A stretch of 64,000 nt of DNA from Methanobacteriota archaeon (GCA_023396065.1 JAEWXF010000009.1:75176-139175); one strand, 5' to 3'; counted from the stretch's first letter, positions 53,033 to 61,889 are shown. Program-made: numbers and translations. The notes: generated by a model not told the origin, from the letters alone.

Positions 53033-54073
53033 ATGTCTCCCGTACGTAGTATTGAAAAACTCGGCTTTCCGTTTCCCACGGAAAATCCGTTTCTGTTCTG
53101 CACCCATCACAATGATGTCTATCCGAGGGGTGCTCCTGATCTTGGTCCTGCCGTTTCCCTTTCCGACAGAAATCTCGGGAATGATTTCATCGTCCGCAAC
53201 GGGTTTCGTATGTATCACGGGCAGCGTGTTCCCGGTTTTCCCGAACATCCGCATCGCGGCTTTGAGACCGTAACGGTTACCCTTCACGGCTATGTTGATC
53301 ATTCCGACTCGCTTGGTGCAGCCGGCAGGTACGGGAACGGTGATGTTCAGTGGATGACCGCCGGGAGCGGTTGTCAGCATGCAGAGATGTTCCCTCTGAT
53401 TCATCAGGACCGGGATAACCCTCTCGAATTATTTCAGATCTGGCTGAATCTCCCGAAAAAAGACAAGTTCACTGTACCCCGATATCACATGTTTTGGGCC
53501 GAGGATATTCCTGAGGTTGTCGTCATCGCAGAAAACGGCAGAAAAAGCATTGTCCGGGTGATAACCGGTTCCTATCAACAGATCCAGGTCCCCTCCCCCT
53601 CCCCGGCATCATGGGCCGCAGACCCGCAGAATCATGTAAGAATTCTCCTCATCCGCATGGAAGCTGATGCAGATATTCTTCTGCCGGGCGTCTCTGCATC
53701 CCTCTCACGGAATCTCTACTTCTATCACGGAGACGAAATCACGGTTTCCGGCATTCCGGTTTCCTCCGGCAGTCGTGTTCAGCTGTCCGGCGATGCCGAA
53801 ATTCGTATTCATTCCGGGGAAATGGAGTGTTCTCTTCTGCTTCTTGAAGGAGAACCGATCACCGAGCCGGTTGTTCAGTACGGGCCGTTTGTGATGAACA
53901 CCGAACGGGAAATTCAGGAGGCGTTTCAGGACTATCGAAAAACCGGATTCGGTGGCTGGCCCTGGTCTGTTCCCGATCCCGTGCATGGTCCCGAAGAGTT
54001 CAGGTTTGCCAAATATGCAGACGGCCGGGTTGAGAGAAGAGGTCCCTCTTCACCGGTCGTGTTTGCCGAGTGA
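53033..54073 (+). CDS. Pirin family cupin protein
   Basis: The 346-residue protein has the pirin double-cupin motifs: FPEHPHRGFETVTVTLHGYV, DVQWMTAGSGCQHAEMFP and LELFQIWLNLP. The His and Glu residues bind a metal; some pirins oxidise quercetin, others regulate transcription. The final codons and stop (Phe-Ala-Glu-stop) lie within repeat B copy 2 (54065-54106), so the repeat supplies this gene's end. Confidence 0.88.
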   Translation: MSPVRSIEKLGFPFPTENPFLFCTHHNDVYPRGAPDLGPAVSLSDRNLGNDFIVRNGFRMYHGQRVPGFPEHPHRGFETVTVTLHGYVDHSDSLGAAGRYGNGDVQWMTAGSGCQHAEMFPLIHQDRDNPLELFQIWLNLPKKDKFTVPRYHMFWAEDIPEVVVIAENGRKSIVRVITGSYQQIQVPSPSPASWAADPQNHVRILLIRMEADADILLPGVSASLSRNLYFYHGDEITVSGIPVSSGSRVQLSGDAEIRIHSGEMECSLLLLEGEPITEPVVQYGPFVMNTEREIQEAFQDYRKTGFGGWPWSVPDPVHGPEEFRFAKYADGRVERRGPSSPVVFAE

Positions 54074-54106
54074 GCCGCGAAGCGGCTCCTCAGCAAACCG
54101 GAATTT
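54065..54106. repeat. Inverted-repeat element B, copy 2 (half, inverted)
   Basis: In reverse complement this equals 3671-3712 at 39 of 42 positions, the three differences being the reversed loop (GAA against TTC) of the GAGCCGC/GCGGCTC hairpin. The match begins inside the last codons of the pirin gene. The outer second half seen in copy 1 is absent. Confidence 0.75.
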
Positions 54107-54151
54107 GTCACCCCCTCAACAGCGGAGAATACTGTTCCGAATAAAAAAAGA

Positions 54152-54388
54152 TTAGCTGTTGATGAACTCCTGGAGTTTTGCGAGGAGATACTCCTCAACT
54201 TTTGCAATCTCGTCCTTTTTTCCACGAAATGCAATCAGCTCCCGTTCATCATTGACCATATTTGCATAGCTCAGCGGTCTCGTTACACGTACCATCTCCA
54301 CATCAAACTGGAGTGCGATATCTCGGATAATAGACCGGGGAGTTCCCGGCGGGATCACCAGATCCACTTCTTCTGCGTCCGTCATCAT
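54152..54388 (-). CDS. Small conserved protein coupled to the marker-14 gene
   Basis: The 78-residue product (for example RSIIRDIALQFDVEMVRVTR, ELIAFRGKKDEIAKVEEYLL) looks like a compact alpha/beta protein ending in a helix. The gene starts on the base after the stop of the methanogenesis-marker gene, with GGGAGG just upstream, so the two are translated together; the second ATG (54385) has the better ribosome-site spacing. I do not recognise its family; work with the marker-14 ATPase-like protein is inferred. Confidence 0.75.
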   Translation of the reverse strand: MMTDAEEVDLVIPPGTPRSIIRDIALQFDVEMVRVTRPLSYANMVNDERELIAFRGKKDEIAKVEEYLLAKLQEFINS

Positions 54389-55879
54389 TTACCTCCCTAT
54401 TTTCTGGCGTTTTGCCATAATACATTTTCCGCCGCGAACACCACCGATCGGACACTTCGGATGACCAAGACTATTCATGCATCTGCCCATCAGTGCCGCA
54501 CCGCGGGCAAGCCCGTCGTCCACAAACACCAGATGGTTTACCGGATCATCATAGAGTTTGCGTTCGGTAACACCTTCCAGAATATACTGGGGTTTGTTTC
54601 CCGAGATAATTGCACGACCGGTAAAGCCGATCGAACTGTTTGGCGGGAGAAGATTTCTCTCCATACACAGATCAATGATTTTGAGTGATACCGCCGCACA
54701 CAGACGGTCAATGACCTCACGGATAACATCTTTGCCTTCGTTCTTCGCAAGTTCCGCGCCGAGCGCCTCAAGTTCCGGAATTTTATCGCCGTCACGGCCT
54801 ACATCCACACCCAGCAGATAAATACCGGATGCTTTCGCAACGTCTGCACAGACCGGGACCTTGCCGAAATGCTTGCGGTCCGCCGGCACCTCGGTAATAT
54901 CGAGCAGGGTAAGGGCACGTTCCACATACGGTATCGCCTTTTTGGTTGCACGGTTTGCCGCAGGTTTGCAGGTTTCCCCAAAGAGATCCAGAGCCGTTCC
55001 CTTCTTTTTATCCACAAGACCGGTTCCGCGGATGATCGCGTCCGGGATTGCGCCGGCAAGACCGCAGAAGTTACCGATGGTTTTTGCAAACGGGTTTTCC
55101 GCATTCGGATCCACATCACTGGTAATTCTGCCGTCCAGTGTTGTACCAAAGTCCATGGAGATACAGGGATTGCGGAAATCCACACCGGTCCACTTTGCCC
55201 CCTCTTTGATACCGGCCATCGCAAGCTCACCTTCCATCTCATTTGCCACCATCTCCACACCGGACGCTCCTGCCGGCGGGGTCACACCGGCAACTGCTCC
55301 GGTGAAAACCAGACGATCCGCGAAGCTGAACGCACGAAGTTTTGGCGGAAGATTGTCTTTTCCCATCGGTGGAGTCATCTTCTTTGGCGGAACACCCGCA
55401 TCCAGACAACCATTTGCCAGCGCCACAATAAAGTCTCCCACCTGATCGGGTGAGTCCATAGCAGCCACCACACCAGTGCTGCGGACCACAAAGTCAAGAT
55501 CGGTTTTAATGCTTAAGTCTGCATCACGATGACACTGTATCAGTGTATCACGAACCAGTTCCGTCACCGACTCCCTGGTCAGTTCGGTTCCGTCCAGTGT
55601 TGTACCGAACACCGTCTCACCGGATTTTGGCGGGCGGACGTCCCGGCTCATCGAAACTGTCTTATTGATCACATAGGATCGTCCCTCTTCCAGATCCGTT
55701 CCGGTGAGAATGCATTTGGTCGTCGTATTTCCCATTTCTACCGAGGCAACGATGAAATACGGCTTTGATTTGTATTCGGGGACACTCATTCCCGCCCCGT
55801 GTCCGGTAACCGGTGGGGGAACACTTTCCACAATCCACGGTTTCTTCGCGGTAAATCGGTCAAAAAAACCTGCCGTCAT
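54389..55879 (-). CDS. Methanogenesis marker protein 14-like ASKHA-fold protein
   Basis: The 496-residue protein has VEMGNTTTKCILTGTDLEEG near residue 47, CISMDFGTTLDGRITSD and a C-terminal SIGFTGRAIISGN and GLARGAALMGRCMN. These are ASKHA ATPase-type phosphate motifs as in CoA-enzyme activases and reductive activators. I recall this as methanogenesis marker 14, a family confined to methanogens. Related proteins activate corrinoid or radical enzymes; the target here is unknown. The 78-residue gene follows directly. Confidence 0.8.
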   Translation of the reverse strand: MTAGFFDRFTAKKPWIVESVPPPVTGHGAGMSVPEYKSKPYFIVASVEMGNTTTKCILTGTDLEEGRSYVINKTVSMSRDVRPPKSGETVFGTTLDGTELTRESVTELVRDTLIQCHRDADLSIKTDLDFVVRSTGVVAAMDSPDQVGDFIVALANGCLDAGVPPKKMTPPMGKDNLPPKLRAFSFADRLVFTGAVAGVTPPAGASGVEMVANEMEGELAMAGIKEGAKWTGVDFRNPCISMDFGTTLDGRITSDVDPNAENPFAKTIGNFCGLAGAIPDAIIRGTGLVDKKKGTALDLFGETCKPAANRATKKAIPYVERALTLLDITEVPADRKHFGKVPVCADVAKASGIYLLGVDVGRDGDKIPELEALGAELAKNEGKDVIREVIDRLCAAVSLKIIDLCMERNLLPPNSSIGFTGRAIISGNKPQYILEGVTERKLYDDPVNHLVFVDDGLARGAALMGRCMNSLGHPKCPIGGVRGGKCIMAKRQKIGR

Positions 55880-55935
55880 AGTACAGAGAGTTCTATCGCT
55901 GATTCATAAATAGGTTTGCATCTTCGCAGACCTGT

Positions 55936-56673
55936 CTAGAGAACCGCAAGACCGGTGAGCCAGAGTACGGCAAAAATAACCGGCTGATGAATCAGATATA
56001 CCGCGAGGGAATGACGCCCCAGAAAACAGAGCGGAGAGAGAGTCTTCGGCATCGGCGGCAGTCGTTTCAGCAGGGGGGACCGGACACCGCCACGATAGAG
56101 GAACATCCCGACGGCAAGGCCTACCAGCATCACGCCGAACCAGGGGATCAGCGGTTCGTAGTCCAGTGTCGCAAAACCGACCGGACGAATACCGAACGGT
56201 ATGAGGAGTGCCGGACCCCGGATGTATGCAAGTAAAGGGGAGATAAGAATACAGATAAGCCCGAATCCGAAGGGAATGAACGGTTTCATCTGCAGAACCG
56301 CAAACGGAATCGAAAGAATCGTTGCAGTGCCGATCAGATGCAGAATTCCAAACACAATTATCTGCTGGGGGAACAGCAGCCAGGACACCGCCGTGATCAG
56401 CAGGGCAAAACACAGAATATACACCCCCCGGACAAAGAGTTTTCTGGATGCAGCAAGCGTATTTTTTTCTTTTCCGGTCTGCAGTACCAGGGATATCCCG
56501 GCAATCGTTACAAAAAGTGCAGCAATCGGCGCTCCGGTCATTGTATACGGATCAAACCAGGGAACCAGTCCGGTCCGGAAAAGACTCAGCTGAAACAGTA
56601 CATGGTATCCGATCATCAGCAGAATGGCAGTACCGCGTGCTGCATCCAGTTCCCAGTACCGTTCTTTTGCCAT
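55936..56673 (-). CDS. DUF1624 (HGSNAT-like) membrane acyltransferase-like protein
   Basis: The 245-residue protein has seven or eight membrane helices. It begins YWELDAARGTAILLMIGYHV, the DUF1624 start with an early conserved His, and ends FLGRHSLAVYLIHQPVIFAV. Relatives transfer acetyl groups across membranes to sugars, so a role in surface polysaccharide or glycan modification is possible. It is divergent from the marker-8 gene. Confidence 0.8.
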   Translation of the reverse strand: MAKERYWELDAARGTAILLMIGYHVLFQLSLFRTGLVPWFDPYTMTGAPIAALFVTIAGISLVLQTGKEKNTLAASRKLFVRGVYILCFALLITAVSWLLFPQQIIVFGILHLIGTATILSIPFAVLQMKPFIPFGFGLICILISPLLAYIRGPALLIPFGIRPVGFATLDYEPLIPWFGVMLVGLAVGMFLYRGGVRSPLLKRLPPMPKTLSPLCFLGRHSLAVYLIHQPVIFAVLWLTGLAVL

Positions 56674-56730
56674 GAATGGACTTTATATTTTCCTGATAAC
56701 CATATCTATTCATCGGAATGGTGAACACAA

Positions 56731-57594
56731 TTGACGGATGAGCATGTTATCGAAGCAGTCGGAATGACCAGAGTCGTTATCCGGCAGGGAAAAGTTGTTG
56801 AGACCGGTGAGCCGAGGATTCACTCCTGCCCTCTGGCAAAACGGTTTGCCAATCCGGTTGATCCGATTACGAGCGAAGCTGTTGCGGAAAACATTGAGGC
56901 ACGTATTCGGAGGTTCGGGATGTGTACCCGTGCCCGAGAAGTCCTGGATACGGAAACATTTGTTCTGTTCGGCGCCTCTGAACTGATGTCCACCGGTCTT
57001 CGGACCGGTCTGCTGGATGCAGCGGTGATTGCCTCCGATGGTGCCGGGACGGTCATCGTCCGTTCTCCTGAACTTGTTCAGGGTATCGGGGGAAGAATGT
57101 CAGGGCTTGTTTCTACCACACCCTATCCTGAGGTCATTGCCCGCATCGAAGCAGCCGGAGGTATTGTGGTTGACCCGGTTTCTGCGTCGATGGATGCTCT
57201 GGCAGGTCTTGCACAGGCACATGCGCGGGGATGGTGTCGTGTTGCGGTTACGATTGCCGGTTTTCAGCATGAACTTGCGGAAACCATCCGGCACGCATAT
57301 CCGGATGCACTGATCATTGCTGTGCACACATCCTCAGTTGCAAGTCTCGCCGATGCGGAACGGCTGACAACTGCCTGTGATCTGATCTTTGCCTGTGCCT
57401 CAAAATATGTGCGCGAGGCTGCAGGTTCCCGTGTTCTCCTTCAGGGCGGTGTGGGAGTGCCGGTGTTTGCCACTTCCCAGGCCGGAAAACGGCTGGTTAT
57501 GGAACGGCTTCTTGAAACAAATCAGCCGCTTCTCGTGAAAAACATGAAGCTCCCGGTAAGCGATATGGGTGCTGTTCCTGAGCCGCTTCTCTAA
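56731..57594 (+). CDS. Methanogenesis marker protein 8-like (DUF2099)
   Basis: The 287-residue protein has a HVIEAVGMTRVVIRQGKVVE start, IHSCPLAKRFANP, RRFGMCTRAREVLD, ASDGAGTVIVRSPELVQGIG and a C-terminal SKYVREAAG. I recognise this as DUF2099, methanogenesis marker 8, found only in methanogens; its biochemistry is unknown. The start is TTG at 56731; the next Met is residue 12. A hairpin follows. Confidence 0.78.
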   Translation: MTDEHVIEAVGMTRVVIRQGKVVETGEPRIHSCPLAKRFANPVDPITSEAVAENIEARIRRFGMCTRAREVLDTETFVLFGASELMSTGLRTGLLDAAVIASDGAGTVIVRSPELVQGIGGRMSGLVSTTPYPEVIARIEAAGGIVVDPVSASMDALAGLAQAHARGWCRVAVTIAGFQHELAETIRHAYPDALIIAVHTSSVASLADAERLTTACDLIFACASKYVREAAGSRVLLQGGVGVPVFATSQAGKRLVMERLLETNQPLLVKNMKLPVSDMGAVPEPLL

Positions 57595-57611
57595 AAAAAG
57601 GGACCATTTTT

Positions 57612-57638
57612 TGAAATACTCTTTTTACAGGTATTTCA
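57612..57638. terminator. Hairpin between convergent marker-8 and small membrane protein genes
   Basis: TGAAATAC and GTATTTCA form an 8-bp stem around CTTTTTA-rich loop sequence. Its right arm overlaps the stop of the 57636 gene. Confidence 0.5.
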
Positions 57639-57896
57639 GTGTTCCTTTTCACCGGCATGCTTCTTTTTCGAGGAAAGGTGACCAAGCACTCCGGAAACAA
57701 GCATGGCAATCCCGAGTACTGCGACAAGCAGTCCAATCAGGTCTGCAAGTACTACGATTACCATTTCCCCTGCTTCGATTGTGGTGGCTGTCATGATATA
57801 CGCATTAAAAGACCGCAGTCCGAATACTGCGAGTATCAGGGCAAATATTCCCCCAAATATGAGACCTGTCGGATTCGCCTCGTATTTCTGGAACAT
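57636..57896 (-). CDS. Small two-helix membrane protein
   Basis: The 86-residue product has two hydrophobic helices (about residues 11-26 and 42-68) and a basic, His-rich tail (SSKKKHAGEKEH). The family is not recognised. It is a single gene, convergent to the marker-8 gene, with its promoter near the tRNA-Leu gene. Confidence 0.65.
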   Translation of the reverse strand: MFQKYEANPTGLIFGGIFALILAVFGLRSFNAYIMTATTIEAGEMVIVVLADLIGLLVAVLGIAMLVSGVLGHLSSKKKHAGEKEH

Positions 57897-57974
57897 GATG
57901 ATTGATACTCGTTCCTGTATCTATTTATAAATTTGGATGCCTCCGGCTTTCTGAGAAAACATTCTGAAAAACAG

Positions 57975-58059
57975 TGCGAGGGATGGGATTCGAACCCAAG
58001 AACTACTACTAGACTAGCCCCTCAAGCTAGCGCCGTTGACCTGGCTTGGCTACCCTCGC
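57975..58059 (-). tRNA. tRNA-Leu (anticodon GAG)
   Basis: The acceptor arms are GCGAGGG and CCCTCGC, the anticodon stem is CTAGC/GCTAG with loop TTGAGGG, a long variable arm (class II) is present, and the T loop is TTCGAAT. The discriminator is A and CCA is not encoded. Confidence 0.93.
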
Positions 58060-58162
58060 AACTTTGTCTGTGCGACCTATACATGTGGGTCAAGCAGGTT
58101 AATAAATCTACTGATTTATGAAGATTCGCCCATACTGGACCTTCCGTCGTTCCGACACAATG

Positions 58163-58170
58163 GTATAAAT
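58163..58170 (+). promoter_or_regulatory. TATA box of the ACT-domain regulator gene
   Basis: GTATAAAT lies about 32 bp before the ATG at 58198. Earlier in-frame codons are upstream of this box, so the shorter start is right. Confidence 0.65.
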
Positions 58171-58197
58171 ACTGTTATCACAAGACAAAAACGTACA

Positions 58198-58701
58198 ATG
58201 TGGCACAAAATACTGGAGTCATTTTCCGATTCTCCCGCACAACAGAAAGTCGTCAGGTTTCTGCTGGAAAACGGTCTTGGTGTTGATACTGCATCCGGTC
58301 ATATCATGGTAAACAATGTGGAGATATCCGCCTCTGCCCTTGCACGGAAAATCGGGGTGGACCGTCGCGTGGTGGATATCACCGTTCGCAGAATCTGCGA
58401 AATGCCGGACATTTTCGGATTTTTCTCTCACATGCGTGTCACTCCTGATTTGACAGAGGTTGCCAGAAATCTCGGTCTGTCGGTCATCACCATTTTTCCC
58501 CGGAATGCCGGAGACAAAAATGTGGTGGCATCTGCAGTGGCTGTTCTCGCAGCTCATGATATCCCCCTCCGTCAGATCTTCGTTACCGATCCGTATATAG
58601 TGGAAAATCCCCGTCTTGTCCTGATCATCGACGGAACTCTGCCTACCGGGGCAATTGAGGATTTGCGTGCCCTGCCTGCGGTTGCTTCCATCATCTTCTG
58701 A
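58198..58701 (+). CDS. ACT-domain regulator of amino acid metabolism (COG2150-like)
   Basis: The 167-residue protein has an N-terminal winged-helix part (VVRFLLENGLGVDTASGHIM, SASALARKIGVDRRVVDITVRRI) and a C-terminal ACT-like fold ending IVENPRLVLIIDGTLPTGAI. This is the archaeal predicted amino-acid regulator family. The ligand and targets are not known. It is followed by the Sm gene after 58 bp. Confidence 0.82.
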   Translation: MWHKILESFSDSPAQQKVVRFLLENGLGVDTASGHIMVNNVEISASALARKIGVDRRVVDITVRRICEMPDIFGFFSHMRVTPDLTEVARNLGLSVITIFPRNAGDKNVVASAVAVLAAHDIPLRQIFVTDPYIVENPRLVLIIDGTLPTGAIEDLRALPAVASIIF

Positions 58702-58759
58702 AGGATGCTTCCGGGTAGAAACCGCATCTTAATTAGTGTGGCATGCGAATGATATTGAT

Positions 58760-58996
58760 ATGGTATCCAGTATTGTCCTTCCCATAAAAAAGGTCAACTC
58801 CCTTGTAGACTCCAAGATTTCCGTAGAAATCAAGGATGAGGGCCGCAAATTCGAGGGACGTCTTGTTGCAGTGGATGAGTACCTGAACCTCCACATGGAG
58901 GAATCTATCGAGGTCTGCGACGCTGTTCGTCGTAATCTCGGTACGGTTGTCATCCGCGGAAACAATATTCTGAGCATCTCTCCGATCAGCAACTAA
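58760..58996 (+). CDS. Archaeal Sm-like (LSm) RNA-binding protein
   Basis: The 78-residue protein has Sm1 (SKISVEIKDEGRKFEGRLVAVDEYLNLHMEESIE) and Sm2 (LGTVVIRGNNILSISP) motifs and would form a heptameric ring binding U-rich RNA. The ATG at 58760 gives the family start MVSSIVLPIKKVNSLVDSK; a GTG at 58736 is possible but not typical. The next gene begins 4 bp after the stop. Confidence 0.93.
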   Translation: MVSSIVLPIKKVNSLVDSKISVEIKDEGRKFEGRLVAVDEYLNLHMEESIEVCDAVRRNLGTVVIRGNNILSISPISN

Positions 58997-59000
58997 CCGT

Positions 59001-59360
59001 ATGACCGAATCCGCACTGAATGAATCGGAAATCGCGGCCCTTGCCATCATCCGTGCCAAACCTGAGGGTATTTTACAGAGTGATCTCTGGAAGGTACTGG
59101 AGGTGGACAGCCGTGCATGTTCCCGTATTCTCAAAAAACTTGAGGACGGCGGGTTCATTACCCGTACCGACTGTCGTAAGGACGGGTGCCGCACCTATCT
59201 GGTACAGCTTGTTCATAAAGAGGTCCGGATTGATCCTCTGCTGCTGATGGCCGGGGACACTATTGTGCCCTGCGTGGCATGTGATGAGGAATGTGATGTT
59301 GAACACTGTAAAGTTCTCGAGGACTGGATATATGAACTGGTCTTCGCAGAAATGGAATAA
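59001..59360 (+). CDS. Winged-helix regulator with Cys-rich C-terminus
   Basis: The 119-residue protein has a MarR/TrmB-like winged helix (IIRAKPEGILQSDLWKVLEV, DSRACSRILKKLEDGGFITR) and a tail with six cysteines (DCRKDGC, CVACDEECDVEHC). The tail could bind a metal or Fe-S cluster, so it may sense redox state. It is 4 bp after the Sm gene. No family name is known to me. Confidence 0.7.
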   Translation: MTESALNESEIAALAIIRAKPEGILQSDLWKVLEVDSRACSRILKKLEDGGFITRTDCRKDGCRTYLVQLVHKEVRIDPLLLMAGDTIVPCVACDEECDVEHCKVLEDWIYELVFAEME

Positions 59361-59429
59361 CTCCCTCTTTTTCGTTCGGGTGTCCGACCCGATATGTTAT
59401 TCTGGATTCGCACTAATAATACTAGCATT

Positions 59430-59609
59430 ATGTCGCAGCGTGCCGCAGAAGCGCTTTTTACTGCGTTGTTTTCGTTAACTGATGTTCGTGCCCTTCTCAG
59501 GGAAACCGCGCCGTCCCATGAGCTTGATGATGCTCAGAAAGCATTGGCTGCCAAAGCGTTTGCTTCGGTACAGAAACAGCTTGCAATTCTTGAGGAGGAG
59601 CTGTTATGA
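59430..59609 (+). CDS. Small helical protein overlapping SepCysS gene
   Basis: This 59-residue frame (MSQRAAEALFTALFSLTDVR, then ALLRETAPSHELDDAQKALA) is predicted to be all-helical and ends in a Glu/Leu coiled-coil-like segment. It overlaps the start of pscS by 4 bases (ATGA), so both are translated together. It might be a small partner tethering SepCysS to SepRS, as SepCysE does in other methanogens, but sequence relation to SepCysE is not established here. The ATG at 59430 follows a TATA-like TAATAATAC. Confidence 0.6.
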   Translation: MSQRAAEALFTALFSLTDVRALLRETAPSHELDDAQKALAAKAFASVQKQLAILEEELL

Positions 59610-60784
59610 AGTGTGCCGCAAATATTGATACACGGATGGTTGAGGAGACTGCTATTAATCTGGATCCGATTCAGGTTGCCGGACGCCTGACTCCGGAGGC
59701 CATGAAGGCGATTATTGCCTGGGGTGACGGGTATTCGGTCTGCGATAACTGCAGGAAACCGTTCCGTCTGGATTATATTGAAAAGCCTCCGTTGAAGGAG
59801 TTTCATGCAGAGCTTGCCGAGTGGCTGGGAATGGCTCAGGCACGGACGGTTCCGGGTGCCCGCCGGGCGTTTCAGCAGGTGGCGGGGACCTATGTGGAGA
59901 AGGGTGATCCGGTTCTGATCGGGTCGCTTGCTCATTATACGTCGTATCTTTCGGTTGAGATTCAGCAGGGTGTTGTCCGGGAGATTGCGAAAACTGCCGA
60001 CAATCATATTACTGCGGAGGCTGCGGCTGAGCGGATTGAGGATGTTGTCCGGGAGTTCGGGAAAGCGCCAAAGCTTCTCTATATTGATCATGTGGATTAT
60101 CAGTTTGGAAATATGCATGATGTGGAGGGGATTGTTAAGGTTGCGCACCAGTATGATGTTCCGGTTTTGTATAACGGGGTGTATACTGTGGGTGTTCTGC
60201 CGGTGAACGGAAAGAAGCTGGGTGTGGACTTTGTGGTAGGGTCCGGCCATAAGAGTATGGCGGCTCCTGCTCCTTCGGGGGTTCTTGCGGCGACGGAGGA
60301 GCGGGCTGAGGAGGTGTTCCGTACGACGCAGATGACGGGTGATCTGACGGGACGGAAGTTCGGGATTAAGGAGGTGGGTATTGTCGGCTGTTCCCTGATG
60401 GGGGCGCCGATTGTCGGTATGCTTGCGTCTTTCCCTGCGGTGAAGGCACGGGTGGAGCGGTTTGAGGAGGAGCTGGCGAATAGCAGGCTGATTGTGGATG
60501 CTCTCCGGTCGATTGAGGGGACGAAGATTTTGTCTGAGTATCCGCGGAAGCATACGCTTACCCGGGTTGATACGAGCGGTTCGTTTGATGTTGTGGCACA
60601 GACGCATAAGAAGCGGGGTTTCTTTTTGTCCAGTGCGCTTGGGAAGAGGGGGATTACCGGGATTATTCCGGGTGCGACGAAGGTCTGGAAGTTTAATACG
60701 TATGGTATGACGAGGAAGCAGGCTGAGTATGTTGCAGATACGTATCTTGCGATTGCTGAGGAGAACGGTCTGCGGGTTGCATGA
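59606..60784 (+). CDS. pscS: Sep-tRNA:Cys-tRNA synthase
   Basis: The 392-residue PLP enzyme converts O-phosphoseryl-tRNA-Cys to Cys-tRNA-Cys, the main cysteine route in many methanogens. It has the PLP lysine in GSGHKSM (Lys216), the conserved Cys pair CDNC (46, 49) and the third Cys in VGCSLMG (262), which carry persulfide or an Fe-S cluster. It overlaps the small gene upstream and the radical SAM gene downstream by 4 bases each. SepRS is not in the window. Confidence 0.95.
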   Translation: MKCAANIDTRMVEETAINLDPIQVAGRLTPEAMKAIIAWGDGYSVCDNCRKPFRLDYIEKPPLKEFHAELAEWLGMAQARTVPGARRAFQQVAGTYVEKGDPVLIGSLAHYTSYLSVEIQQGVVREIAKTADNHITAEAAAERIEDVVREFGKAPKLLYIDHVDYQFGNMHDVEGIVKVAHQYDVPVLYNGVYTVGVLPVNGKKLGVDFVVGSGHKSMAAPAPSGVLAATEERAEEVFRTTQMTGDLTGRKFGIKEVGIVGCSLMGAPIVGMLASFPAVKARVERFEEELANSRLIVDALRSIEGTKILSEYPRKHTLTRVDTSGSFDVVAQTHKKRGFFLSSALGKRGITGIIPGATKVWKFNTYGMTRKQAEYVADTYLAIAEENGLRVA

Positions 60785-61887
60785 TGTTTTTTCATCTGAT
60801 CGTTACCGATGATTGTAATCTCTGCTGTTCGTACTGCAGGGGGAAGATGTTTGATGAGGAGGATCCCTGCGGCGGTTCTCCCGGGATGATTGATGAGACG
60901 ATCGGTGAGACGATTTCGTATCCTCTTGAGGAGCTGTATGCGTTTCTGGCAAAGGATCCTGATTGTGTTCTGACGTTTATCGGTGGTGAGCCGCTGCTGC
61001 GGGCTGATCTGGTGATGGAGATTATGGATCATGCTCCGGTGCGGCGGTTTATGCTGCAGACGAACGGAACACGGCTTTTGGATTTGCCGTCTGTGTATAC
61101 AAACCGGTTTGAGACGATTCTTATTTCGATTGATGGTGATCAGGTGCTGACGGACGGTCACCGGGGTGCGGGGATTTATGATACTGTGCTGAAGACTGCC
61201 CGCATTATCCGGGAGAACGGGTTTTCCGGGGAGCTGATTGCCCGGATGACGGTTGCGGAGGATACGGATATTTTTGCGGCGGTGACGCATCTGTCAGGGT
61301 TTTTTTCGTCGATTCACTGGCAGATGGATGCGGATTTTACCGGGGATTATTCGCACCGGAGGTTTTCGGAGTGGAAGGATACGTATAATGCGGGAGTCCG
61401 CAGGCTTGTTCGTGAGTGGGTTGACCGGATCTGTGCTTTTGGTTGTGTGCCGAAGTGGTATCCGTTTCTTTCGACGATGGAGGATCTGCTTTCCGGTTCT
61501 GTGTCGCATCTTCGCTGCGGGTCGGGGTATTCGAATTATAGTATTATGACGAACGGCTGGATTGCGCCCTGTCCGATTATGGTGGGGATGGCGGATTATT
61601 ATGTGGGTCATATCCGTGATGCGGATCCGCTGGATCTTCCGGAGATTGCGGTGGGTGAACCCTGTCCGTCGTGTGATATCTACGGGTTCTGCGGGGGGAG
61701 GTGTCTGTATTCGAATATTGTCCGGCCGTGGCAGGATCGTTATTGTCTGGTCTGTGATACGGTACGGGTGCTTCGTGAGGCGCTGGTTGCGGAGCTTCCC
61801 CGGATTCGTGCGGAGATTGCGTCCGGACGGCTGAGTTCTGCGGCGTTTTCCCATACGCGGTATAACGGCTGCGAGATTATTCCCTGA
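60781..61887 (+). CDS. Radical SAM enzyme with SPASM-like domain, peptide-modifying type
   Basis: The 368-residue protein starts MMFFHLIVTDDCNLCCSYCR with the CX3CX2C cluster site (Cys12, 16, 19), GGEPLLR and NGTRLLD of radical SAM, then a C-terminal SPASM-like Cys set (CPSCDIYGFCGGRCLYSNI, CLVCDTV). This is the layout of the archaeal putative peptide-modifying family AF1577. The C-terminus HTRYNGCEIIP is distinctive. It overlaps pscS by 4 bases and TauE follows after 2 bp; no precursor peptide is visible nearby. Confidence 0.85.
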   Translation: MMFFHLIVTDDCNLCCSYCRGKMFDEEDPCGGSPGMIDETIGETISYPLEELYAFLAKDPDCVLTFIGGEPLLRADLVMEIMDHAPVRRFMLQTNGTRLLDLPSVYTNRFETILISIDGDQVLTDGHRGAGIYDTVLKTARIIRENGFSGELIARMTVAEDTDIFAAVTHLSGFFSSIHWQMDADFTGDYSHRRFSEWKDTYNAGVRRLVREWVDRICAFGCVPKWYPFLSTMEDLLSGSVSHLRCGSGYSNYSIMTNGWIAPCPIMVGMADYYVGHIRDADPLDLPEIAVGEPCPSCDIYGFCGGRCLYSNIVRPWQDRYCLVCDTVRVLREALVAELPRIRAEIASGRLSSAAFSHTRYNGCEIIP

Positions 61888-61889
61888 GG

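Noticed and set aside
57975..58059. Intron in tRNA-Leu
   Set aside because: The extra length is the normal long variable arm of class II tRNAs; the anticodon loop is intact.
59534..61290. Long antisense frames over pscS and the radical SAM gene
   Set aside because: Highly Arg/His/Pro-rich, no recognisable features, and complementary to clear genes.
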